DNA from: an uncultured Kangiella sp.
Lineage (GTDB): Bacteria; Pseudomonadota; Gammaproteobacteria; Enterobacterales; DSM-103792
Length of the DNA stretch: 5,247 bases
Assembly (NCBI GenBank): GCA_946481205.1
Contig: CAMLNB010000244.1
Coordinates: 1 to 5,247 of the forward strand
Direction of reading: 5' to 3'
A model generated the notes under the pieces. That model worked only from the letters and a program-made list of their open reading frames with translations, searched no databases and was not told where the DNA came from. The position numbers were made by a program, and so were the translations under genes. Shown in pieces: positions 1 through 5,247 of this stretch; the first letter of the stretch is position 1, and every line of letters starts with the position of its first letter.

Positions 1-372
1 GCCGGGCATCAGCCAGCCCAGCACCTTCATAAAGCCACCACAGCGAAACTCGTTATCGGCAATCCAGCGGGTTTGCTGGTCATTGACCACGACAAAGCGA
101 TTTTCGATCTTGTTCCAGACGCCTTTCATTTCGTAGGTGCCGGAGAACTCATCGGGCAGGTTGCGCGCCGTGATGGTTTCGATCAACTCGCACTCCTTGC
201 CGCCCATGTTGTAACGCAGCGCTGATTGCGCGCCGATCTGACCCGGCGTGCCGCGGAGATGGCTGAAGCTGACCAGTTCCGGTTGCCAGTGTTTCAGGTT
301 GTCCACGTTGTCGAACAACGAAACGACCTTGTTACGCGGCAGGTTGATATCGATTTCCAGTCGGAATTTCAT
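1..372 (-). CDS. SRPBCC (START-like) family protein, 3' end cut by window edge
   Basis: The minus strand is open from an ATG at 372 to the left edge, giving 124 residues with no stop. It begins MKFRLEIDINLPRNKVVSLF and continues with DNVDNLKHWQPEL. A beta strand, then a helix with the 'F-D-N-V-x-N-x-x-x-W-Q' pattern, then a Gly-rich turn and repeated strands is typical of SRPBCC / polyketide-cyclase-like proteins (usually about 150 residues), so roughly the last fifth is missing. These proteins fold into a helix-grip with a hydrophobic pocket; the ligand cannot be inferred. No signal peptide or membrane segment is seen, so it is probably cytoplasmic. The start at 372 has GGAG (379-382) six bases upstream. 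A second in-frame ATG at 384 would add four residues but lacks a comparable ribosome binding site. The family call is fairly secure; the function is unknown. Confidence 0.75.
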   Translation of the reverse strand, partial: MKFRLEIDINLPRNKVVSLFDNVDNLKHWQPELVSFSHLRGTPGQIGAQSALRYNMGGKECELIETITARNLPDEFSGTYEMKGVWNKIENRFVVVNDQQTRWIADNEFRCGGFMKVLGWLMPG

Positions 373-474
373 GATGCGCTCCATTGCCACCAGCTGACAC
401 GAGTGGCCCTGAGCATAGTCCAGCAGCAACGCGCTGCCCATCTCTGTTGCGAGCCACCGCGATAACCGCGCACG

Positions 475-489
475 ATGACGATACGTCAT
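475..489. promoter_or_regulatory. Perfect palindrome ATGACG-ATA-CGTCAT, possible operator
   Basis: Two six-base arms (475-480 and 484-489) are exact reverse complements around a three-base centre. On the minus strand a TTGACA hexamer (495-490) lies directly upstream, resembling a -35 element, so the palindrome would sit in the promoter spacer about 100 bases before the SRPBCC start. No good -10 hexamer is found at the proper distance. It could be a binding site for a dimeric regulator or chance. Confidence 0.25.
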
Positions 490-612
490 TGTCAACGTCG
501 AGGTACAAGTATGACCGGCCAAGCGCAGGGCAACGCTAGGGTTCTGATAACACCGGGTCTTTGATGATAAAGCTTCAGCGGACCGGTAAAGACGCCTGCT
601 AGCGATATGTGC

Positions 613-632
613 CGTCGGAAACTTGTCCGACG
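613..632 (-). terminator. Hairpin just after the DUF3422 gene, possible terminator
   Basis: Seven-base arms CGTCGGA (613-619) and TCCGACG (626-632) enclose a six-base loop, ten bases beyond the DUF3422 stop codon. On the minus strand the hairpin is not followed by a run of T, so it is not a textbook intrinsic terminator. It could protect the 3' end or act with Rho. Its position argues for a role at the end of the transcript. Confidence 0.35.
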
Positions 633-642
633 CGTCTGGCGA

Positions 643-1920
643 CTACGTTGCGCGCAATTGTTTACGCAACCGCCGACTCACCAACAGCACACCGAGCAAG
701 ATGAACGGCATGGCGATGCCCGTCAACAAGTCAACGGGCAGTAACAAGCCGCCAGCCTTGATGGCTTTCAGCCCGTAACCCAGCAGACCGGTGAGATAAT
801 ACGTTAGCACCGCAACCGATAAACCTTCGACGGTTTGCTGCAGCCGCAACTGCAACTCGGCGCGCTTGTTCATCGAACTGAGTAGCTGCTGGTTCTGTTC
901 TTCACGCGTCACTTCTACGCGTGTGCGCAACAAGCTGGTAGCGCGCTGTAGCCGTGCATTCAAACGCTCCTGACGTTGGCTGACGGTCTCGCAAGTCTCC
1001 AACGCTGGCATCAGGCGGCGGTGCAGGAATTCACCAAACGGTTGAATGCCCTCGAGCCGCGCTTCGCGCAATTCTTCAATGCGGCGTGCCACCAGGGCGT
1101 GATAAGCGCGCGCAGCGGAGAACCGGTACTGGCTGTCACCGATCAGCGATTCCGATTCTGCCGACAGTTTCGACAACTGATTCAACAGCACGCGGTCATC
1201 ACTGCCATCGAGCAGGCCATCGGTGATCCGGTTCAGTTGGTGCCGAATCTGATCGATCTCGCGCATCTGCCGTTTGGCAATCGGCAGCGCCAGCAAAGCC
1301 AGCATGCGGTAAGTTTCAATCTCGAACAGCCGCTGCACCATCCGGCCGGTTTGACCCGGCCGCATCGATTGATTCAGCAACACCAAGCGGCTGACGCCGC
1401 CAGCGATTGCAGGTTCTGGATATAGCCGCAGGTCGGTCAAGGCGGTCGCTTTGCCGAGCGCCAATTCGGCGCCGACCCATTCTTCTTCCTGAAACCATTG
1501 ATGGCGGTGGGCGAGCGTGCCGGGGCTTTCATTCTCGTTCTGCAACACCAGCAATTGCATGGCGACCAGTAACTCGCCGGGCAACGACGACAACCAATTC
1601 GCTGGCAGTTGCCGCCACAGCGAATCGTCGAATTCAAGCGCGCGTTCCGCCCGCACCAGCGTGTAGCGGACAAACTCTGTATGCAGCGCCCAACGCACTG
1701 TCAGCGGCCCGGTGCAGGCGACGTGATGATTGCAATCAGCCGGGGCCGTGCGACAGTGCAAGCTCTGCAGCAAACGGTTCAGACCATCGCGCTGGCCGTC
1801 GATGTCGCCGTGATGCAGCACGGCAAAGCTGATGATGCGCGCCGGTGCTTGAACCGGCAGATTGGGGCGGGCGTGCACCTCGTCATTGAGTGCGCGGCGC
1901 AGCGGGTGACTGGCGACCAT
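643..1920 (-). CDS. DUF3422 family membrane-anchored protein
   Basis: A complete 425-residue protein, about the usual family length (a little over 400). The N-terminus carries the family signature HPLRxxLNDEVHARP (residues 5-19), and the centre has EIETYRMLALLALP (200-213), which I recognise as the most conserved block of DUF3422. Residues 215-365 are rich in Glu, Arg, Gln and Leu and look like long helices, possibly coiled coil (for instance 313-365). Two hydrophobic segments follow (about 366-383 and 391-415), and the protein ends in a basic tail RRLRKQLRAT. I infer a large cytoplasmic domain anchored to the inner membrane by a C-terminal hairpin. There is no signal peptide. The biochemical role of the family is unknown to me. 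The ATG has AAGGA (1930-1934) nine bases upstream. It lies 164 bases behind the tyrA-like gene on the same strand and may be co-transcribed with it, though no function links them here. Confidence 0.88.
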   Translation of the reverse strand: MVASHPLRRALNDEVHARPNLPVQAPARIISFAVLHHGDIDGQRDGLNRLLQSLHCRTAPADCNHHVACTGPLTVRWALHTEFVRYTLVRAERALEFDDSLWRQLPANWLSSLPGELLVAMQLLVLQNENESPGTLAHRHQWFQEEEWVGAELALGKATALTDLRLYPEPAIAGGVSRLVLLNQSMRPGQTGRMVQRLFEIETYRMLALLALPIAKRQMREIDQIRHQLNRITDGLLDGSDDRVLLNQLSKLSAESESLIGDSQYRFSAARAYHALVARRIEELREARLEGIQPFGEFLHRRLMPALETCETVSQRQERLNARLQRATSLLRTRVEVTREEQNQQLLSSMNKRAELQLRLQQTVEGLSVAVLTYYLTGLLGYGLKAIKAGGLLLPVDLLTGIAMPFILLGVLLVSRRLRKQLRAT

Positions 1921-1967
1921 AGGCTGTTGTCCTTTAACAAGCCGATTTTCAGAAAGGAACTCCGCAT

Positions 1968-1987
1968 CATCGCTTGCAAACGCGATG
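1968..1987 (-). other. Small hairpin between the tyrA-like and DUF3422 genes
   Basis: Arms CATCGC (1968-1973) and GCGATG (1982-1987) flank an eight-base loop. In the minus-strand transcript it would lie between the TyrA stop and the DUF3422 ribosome binding site. There is no T run after it, so it is at best a weak or Rho-assisted terminator, or a processing or stability element. Six-base stems of this kind occur by chance. Confidence 0.2.
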
Positions 1988-2084
1988 CCGGATATGACCG
2001 CTGCTTATGCCGAGAGAATTGCCCGATCACGCTGATGTTTGCGCCAGTTTGGTGTGCGCTCGCGCAGGCGCTGCGCCAATTGCT

Positions 2085-3194
2085 TCAGCTCGGTGCAACG
2101 CAAACGGCGGTGCCGCTGTCCGCCAATGCGCTGATGGCACACTGCACAGCATTGTCATCACACGGCCGATCCAAACCGAGCCGGAAATGGACACGGCCTT
2201 GCAAATCGCGCGAGGAGTGCAGCGACTGCAGGTTGACGCCGGCATCGGCAAACGCCGCCAGCAGCGCGCGCAGCTGGCCGGGTTCGTCGCGCGGCAAGTG
2301 CATGACAATCACATTCGGCTCATCGAGATCGGCCAGCAGATAGGCCAGTTGCTCGAACCGGGCATTGCCCTGTTGCAACGTGGTTTGACCGAGCTGCTGC
2401 AGCGGCGTGTCCAGATGCTGCTGCCGCCATTGCGCGCGTGCTGCCGGATCGCCGGACTGCACTTGCGCCGCCATGGTTTGCAGCGTTGCTGCCAGTTGCT
2501 GCAGTACCGCCGGCAGGTGCGGATTCAGAAACTGAATGTCTTCGTAAATCGTCGGATTGCTGGTCAGAATCCGGGCGATGACGGCACTGTTGAGCGCAAA
2601 TGACGGCGAACGAAACGGCATCAATGCTGCCAGCGCATGCAGGCCATCGCTTTGCTGACTGAGCACCGTTGCCTGCGCCAGATGACTGGCATGAACGAGC
2701 CCCTGCACCAGCGCCATCACCCGGTCATGCTCGGCCGGCGTGCTGTACACCGTCTCGGCATCGAGCGCTTGCAACAAGGTGTTGAACCACGGCCGCCAGC
2801 GATCCAGTCTTGCCTCACACACCACCAACACCCGGTCACGCAGCGTGCGGGTTTTCGGTGCCGCGCACATCGGGTGCAGGCCGACCACATTCGCCTCACT
2901 GCGCAGCATTTCGGTAACGGCCGGCTGCTTCAACGAGGTGATATCGAGCCAGAGCTGGTCGCGGCTGCGGGCGCCGGCGGCGGCAACATATTCGGCGATG
3001 ATGCTCGGCGTCTGCCGAATCGGCGTGCTGAACAGCAGCACATCGGCGCGTGCAAGCAGCGCCTCCGTGCTCGGTGAATCCGGCCACTGCGGATCACTGC
3101 CAATGACTTCGCAGTGCATGACCTCGGCAAAAAAACCGCTGAGCCAACGGCCATACGCGCCAGCGGCGCCGACAATTGCAACAACAGGCTGCAT
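2085..3194 (-). CDS. tyrA: Prephenate dehydrogenase with C-terminal ACT domain (TyrA type)
   Basis: It is predicted to oxidise and decarboxylate prephenate to 4-hydroxyphenylpyruvate with NAD(P)+ in tyrosine synthesis, in the cytoplasm. Numbering from ATG 3194 (369 residues): a Rossmann motif G9-A-A-G12-A-Y-G15 near the N-terminus, an acidic D34 after the second strand (suggesting NAD preference), STP at 56-58, LDITSLK ending at K89, and GLHPM with catalytic-type H107. The E. coli residues H245, H257 and R294 correspond to H156, H168 and R208, all kept. Residues about 294-369 form a complete ACT domain (DEPGQL, GVNLQSLHSSRD), probably for feedback by an aromatic amino acid. Unlike E. coli TyrA there is no N-terminal chorismate mutase. 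An upstream in-frame TTG at 3200 is possible, but GGAG at 3202-3205 suits only the ATG. The end may be frameshifted (see findings). An arogenate-using relative is a less likely alternative. Confidence 0.87.
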   Translation of the reverse strand: MQPVVAIVGAAGAYGRWLSGFFAEVMHCEVIGSDPQWPDSPSTEALLARADVLLFSTPIRQTPSIIAEYVAAAGARSRDQLWLDITSLKQPAVTEMLRSEANVVGLHPMCAAPKTRTLRDRVLVVCEARLDRWRPWFNTLLQALDAETVYSTPAEHDRVMALVQGLVHASHLAQATVLSQQSDGLHALAALMPFRSPSFALNSAVIARILTSNPTIYEDIQFLNPHLPAVLQQLAATLQTMAAQVQSGDPAARAQWRQQHLDTPLQQLGQTTLQQGNARFEQLAYLLADLDEPNVIVMHLPRDEPGQLRALLAAFADAGVNLQSLHSSRDLQGRVHFRLGLDRPCDDNAVQCAISALADSGTAVCVAPS

Positions 3195-3201
3195 GGGCAA
3201 A

Positions 3202-3205
3202 CTCC
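3202..3205 (-). promoter_or_regulatory. Ribosome binding site that decides the tyrA start
   Basis: GGAG on the minus strand lies seven bases before the ATG at 3194 but only one base before the in-frame TTG at 3200. Proper spacing therefore selects the ATG and shortens the longest open frame by two residues. Confidence 0.7.
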
Positions 3206-3290
3206 AGAATCTGTCGTTGTTGTAGTCGAACGGTGTGAAAAACGGAAATACCCGCTGGCTGTATCCGGGCTACCCGCGTCAAGGTTCGAC

Positions 3291-3299
3291 TGCTAGGAT
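3291..3299 (+). promoter_or_regulatory. Possible extended -10 promoter of the small exported protein gene
   Basis: TGC followed by TAGGAT matches the extended -10 layout TGn-TATAAT with four of six bases in the hexamer. It would start transcription about 30 bases before the ATG at 3336. No clear -35 hexamer is present, as is common for extended -10 promoters. The match is weak and could be chance. Confidence 0.3.
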
Positions 3300-3335
3300 G
3301 CGCCAGGACCTTCCCACAACAGAGGATGTTTCGCT

Positions 3336-3674
3336 ATGCGTACGAAAGTGCTCTTGCTGCTGGCCGGCGCTCTGCTCGCTTGCAGCGCCAACGCTGACGG
3401 CAATCACAAACACCATTTCGCTGCCGACGTCAAAGCCTTCCACGACAAACTGTCACCGCTTTGGCACGCGCAAGCGAGTCCGGAACGCAGTCAAGCGGTA
3501 TGTGCGGCGACGCCCGAGCTTGCGAAACTGGCCGGGGCAATCAAGAGTGCCGATGCCAGCCAGCTGCGCGCCAGCATTGAACTGCTGGGCAAACATTGCA
3601 GCAACAATGCCGGCAGCATCGAGCAGCCCTTCTCAGCCGTACATGATGCGTTTCATGCCTTGATTGGCGAATAG
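3336..3674 (+). CDS. Small exported protein of unknown function
   Basis: A 112-residue protein beginning with a classic export signal: MRTK, a hydrophobic stretch VLLLLAGALLA (5-15), then CSANADG. Cleavage by signal peptidase I after ANA (residue 20) would leave about 92 residues in the periplasm. LLAC at 13-16 also resembles a lipobox, so a lipoprotein anchored at C16 is possible, although Leu at -2 is unusual. The mature part starts His-rich (H24, H26, H27), has HHFAADVKAFHDKLSPLWHA, two further cysteines (C56, C88) that could form a disulfide, and ends VHDAFHALIGE. It looks all-helical. I do not recognise a named domain; similar small periplasmic proteins of unknown role probably exist in related bacteria. 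GAGGA (3322-3326) lies nine bases before the ATG. It is divergent from tyrA (141-base spacer) and convergent with the solute-binding-like gene, so it is probably its own transcription unit. Confidence 0.75.
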   Translation: MRTKVLLLLAGALLACSANADGNHKHHFAADVKAFHDKLSPLWHAQASPERSQAVCAATPELAKLAGAIKSADASQLRASIELLGKHCSNNAGSIEQPFSAVHDAFHALIGE

Positions 3675-3694
3675 GACAACCGGTGATGTTGCGT

Positions 3695-4546
3695 TCAGCG
3701 CGCCAGCGGGCATTCAGCGGTTTGCCCCCGCTTGCGCGCGGTCGCTGCCGCGGCGATTCGATTGAGATAATCGGTCGAGACGCTGATGTGTTGCATGGCT
3801 GACCACAGCGCTTCGACGGCATCACGATGACGGGCGTAAAACGGTTTCGAGAACGCCAAGTAATAATGTTCTTCGTCAAGTACGGTAGCGAGGACTTCCA
3901 TTTTGCCGGCATAAGGGCCGGCGCAAAGTCGGCGCAGCGATTCGCTGCTGCCAGCAATCAGATCAATCCGGCCGGTGACCAAGCGGTGCGCCAGCGATTC
4001 CAGCGAGCGGGAATTGTCATCGACGGTGCCGCCATGGCGCGCAACGGACAGACTGTTGAGCTGATACGAGTTCATGATGCCAACCGGCGTTTTGAGGTTG
4101 ACGAACTGACCGTCAACCACCTGCACTGTCGACCCGGTGCGGCGAAACAGTTCGGTGCGTAATCGGCCGAGCGATTTGCTGGCATCCACTTGCTGCGCGT
4201 CCAGCATCGGAAACACCGCGATGGCGCGGTTAATGGCGGCATAGCTGGCAATGTTGATCGCATCGACACTACCGGCATCGAGCATGAGCTGACAGCGATA
4301 CCAGGGTGCCGAGACCTGCTTGACCGAAGCGCCGGTTTGTTCCGCGGCCATGGCCAGCAGAATCTGACTATTGCCAGGGGTAGCAGGATCGGGATGGCTG
4401 AGCGGCAGCGCTGGCTGATCTTCACTACAGAGCGTGAATTGAAGTGTCGATACTTGCCCGGCCCACACAGCGCAACTACCGAGCCAACCCAGCACCGACA
4501 GCACCAGCGTCAATTTTCCCAGCGCCATTTTTACGACGATGCGCAT
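3695..4546 (-). CDS. Periplasmic solute-binding-like protein (SBP family 3 type)
   Basis: Numbering from ATG 4546 (283 residues): an export signal MRIVVKMALGKLTLVLSVLG with a further hydrophobic run, with likely cleavage near VWA-GQ (29/30). LGSC at 22-25 is an alternative weak lipobox. The mature part has the order of a two-lobed type 2 binding protein: strand LQFTLCSEDQP, helix with NSQILLAMAAEQTG, PWYRCQLMLDAGSVDAI (81-97), PVGIMNSYQLN (154-164) opening the second lobe, LVTGRIDLIAGSSESL (189-204), then YYLAFSKPF (228-236) and a final helix. The pattern 'PW-x-RC...L..G.vDA' is common in stand-alone SBP_bac_3 proteins of gammaproteobacteria. Cysteines C40, C85, C208 and C279 might pair. The ligand is unknown. 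No permease or ATPase gene is adjacent, so a transport role is unproved. The frame is open upstream to a possible start at 4639, but the promoter and GGGAG site support 4546. Confidence 0.75.
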   Translation of the reverse strand: MRIVVKMALGKLTLVLSVLGWLGSCAVWAGQVSTLQFTLCSEDQPALPLSHPDPATPGNSQILLAMAAEQTGASVKQVSAPWYRCQLMLDAGSVDAINIASYAAINRAIAVFPMLDAQQVDASKSLGRLRTELFRRTGSTVQVVDGQFVNLKTPVGIMNSYQLNSLSVARHGGTVDDNSRSLESLAHRLVTGRIDLIAGSSESLRRLCAGPYAGKMEVLATVLDEEHYYLAFSKPFYARHRDAVEALWSAMQHISVSTDYLNRIAAAATARKRGQTAECPLAR

Positions 4547-4552
4547 CGCGCA

Positions 4553-4557
4553 CTCCC
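4553..4557 (-). promoter_or_regulatory. Ribosome binding site that decides the solute-binding-like protein start
   Basis: GGGAG on the minus strand lies six bases before ATG 4546. That ATG directly begins a positively charged, then hydrophobic signal peptide, whereas the longer version from 4639 would bury it behind 31 residues with no export character. Confidence 0.7.
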
Positions 4558-4580
4558 GAGCGCCAACCTCTGCATCGCCA

Positions 4581-4609
4581 AGTATAGTTGCTGTGATGTT
4601 GCCTGTTGA
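4581..4609 (-). promoter_or_regulatory. Sigma70-type promoter of the solute-binding-like protein gene
   Basis: On the minus strand TCAACA (4609-4604, four of six matches to TTGACA) is followed after exactly 17 bases by TATACT (4586-4581, five of six matches to TATAAT). Transcription would begin around 4574, giving a leader of about 27 bases that contains the GGGAG site. The promoter lies inside the longer open frame that begins at 4639, which argues against that start. Confidence 0.6.
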
Positions 4610-4621
4610 TGAAGCGCAACA

Positions 4622-4652
4622 ATCTGCACGGCAGTACACACGCCATGCAGAT
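4622..4652 (-). terminator. Hairpin after gamma-glutamyltransferase gene, probable terminator
   Basis: Arms ATCTGCA (4622-4628) and TGCAGAT (4646-4652) pair perfectly; after one mismatch GGC (4630-4632) pairs with GCC (4642-4644) around a nine-base loop. On the minus strand it starts ten bases after the ggt stop codon and is followed by TTGTTG-like T-rich sequence counting the end of the stem. The T run is short and interrupted, so termination may be incomplete. It sits between ggt and the promoter of the next gene, which fits a boundary between transcription units. Confidence 0.45.
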
Positions 4653-4662
4653 CCGTTGAGGT

Positions 4663-5247
4663 TTATTGCAAGCCGATAGCGCTGCCGCCAGCGCGACGCG
4701 GATCGGCCGCGCCCTGATACCAGCCATCGCGGAACAGAATCGATTCGGTGGTGCCAAGCGGCGAACCGATGCGAACGTCATGACCTTTGGCTTTCAGCGC
4801 GTCGATGGTGTCGGCAGAGAAACCAAATTCGAGTCGCACCCGATCCGGTTGCCATTGATGATGGAAGCGTGGCACCGCGGATGCCGCGGCGATGTTTAGC
4901 TCGTGATCGACCACGTTCATGACGATTTGCAGCACGGTGGTGATGATCGTGCTGCCGCCCGGCGAACCGGTGACCAACATGATCTCACCATCTTTCAGAA
5001 CGAAGGTCGGCGTCATCGACGACAGCGGCCGTTTGCGTGGTGCCACGGCGTTTGCTTCTTCACCGAGCAGACCATAGGCATTGGCGACGCCCGGCTTGGC
5101 CGAGAAATCATCCATTTCATTATTCAGCAGAATGCCAGTGCCTTTGGCGGTGATGCCGGTGCCGTAACTCCAGTTCAATGTGTAGGTGTTGGCAACGGCA
5201 TTGCCCCATTGATCGGTGACGCTGTAATGGGTGGTTTGCGGGCTTTC
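4663..5247 (-). CDS. ggt: Gamma-glutamyltransferase, C-terminal part with complete small subunit
   Basis: The minus strand is open from the right edge to a TAA at 4665-4663 and encodes the last 194 residues. It begins ESPQTTHYSV; the first Thr after Gln matches E. coli T391, the nucleophile that cuts the precursor and then attacks the gamma-glutamyl bond. The visible part is thus four residues of the large subunit plus 190 of the small one, the same small-subunit length as E. coli. Using E. coli numbers, N411 (TLNW), D433 (NNEMDDFS), S462-S463 (PLSSM) and G483-G484 (GSPGG) are all kept; Q430 is Glu, as in human GGT. The enzyme hydrolyses or transfers the gamma-glutamyl group of glutathione and related compounds, in the periplasm of Gram-negatives. 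The export signal would be in the missing part. A TTG within the frame at 5178 is simply a Leu codon. Identification is very secure; the gene is cut only by the window. Confidence 0.95.
   Translation of the reverse strand, partial: ESPQTTHYSVTDQWGNAVANTYTLNWSYGTGITAKGTGILLNNEMDDFSAKPGVANAYGLLGEEANAVAPRKRPLSSMTPTFVLKDGEIMLVTGSPGGSTIITTVLQIVMNVVDHELNIAAASAVPRFHHQWQPDRVRLEFGFSADTIDALKAKGHDVRIGSPLGTTESILFRDGWYQGAADPRRAGGSAIGLQ

Noticed and set aside
226..465. A 79-codon plus-strand open frame over the SRPBCC gene start and spacer.
   Set aside because: Most of it is antisense to the SRPBCC coding region and it shows no domain or convincing ribosome binding site.
1921..2004. A promoter for DUF3422 in the spacer (a TTGCAA-like hexamer around 1974-1979 on the minus strand).
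   Set aside because: No acceptable -10 hexamer occurs 16-19 bases downstream; co-transcription with tyrA explains expression equally well.
1609..2343. A 244-codon open frame on the plus strand, and another at 2007-2603, antisense to DUF3422 and tyrA.
   Set aside because: Both lie opposite strongly supported genes, read as low-complexity Arg/Gln/Ala-rich protein with no recognisable domain, and are the kind of antisense openness expected in GC-rich coding DNA.
2587..2595. Loss of a prephenate-binding arginine in TyrA: the 'SPIYR' arginine of E. coli is Ala here (SPSFA).
   Set aside because: Counting from E. coli H257, that residue is R286; the important prephenate-binding R294 is eight residues later and is kept here as R208 (AVIAR). 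The change is therefore not evidence for an altered substrate.
5176..5178. A start for the gamma-glutamyltransferase-like protein at an internal TTG.
   Set aside because: The frame continues upstream to the window edge and encodes the conserved autoprocessing site TTHYSV, so the TTG is an internal Leu codon in a gene that extends beyond the window.

Overview
This is an ordinary chromosomal stretch of a moderately GC-rich, Gram-negative bacterium. It is most likely a gammaproteobacterium: the prephenate dehydrogenase and gamma-glutamyltransferase fragments read closely like the E. coli proteins, two products carry export signals, and a DUF3422 membrane protein is present. I cannot name the genus from this window. 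No mobile element, CRISPR array, rRNA or tRNA is visible.

Layout, left to right. (1) Positions 1-372, minus strand: 5' part of an SRPBCC (START-like) protein gene cut by the left edge. (2) 373-642: gene-free spacer with a short perfect palindrome and a hairpin. (3) 643-1920, minus: complete DUF3422 family protein with two C-terminal membrane segments. (4) 1921-2084: spacer whose right part stays readable in another frame as a possible out-of-frame tail of the next gene. (5) 2085-3194, minus: TyrA-type prephenate dehydrogenase with a C-terminal ACT domain and no chorismate mutase domain; the start is an ATG with a good ribosome binding site, not the upstream TTG. (6) 3195-3335: divergent promoter region. 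(7) 3336-3674, plus: small exported protein of unknown function, the only plus-strand gene. (8) 3695-4546, minus: periplasmic solute-binding-like protein, preceded by a recognisable sigma70-type promoter that fixes its start. (9) 4663-5247, minus: C-terminal part of gamma-glutamyltransferase, comprising the whole small subunit with its catalytic Thr; the large subunit lies beyond the right edge.

The genes do not form one obvious pathway. TyrA makes 4-hydroxyphenylpyruvate for tyrosine. Gamma-glutamyltransferase acts on periplasmic glutathione and gamma-glutamyl compounds. The solute-binding-like protein might bind small polar ligands, but no transporter genes accompany it. I found no convincing previously undescribed system. 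The points most worth checking are the possible frameshifted tail of TyrA, the small exported His/Cys protein, and the palindrome upstream of the SRPBCC gene.
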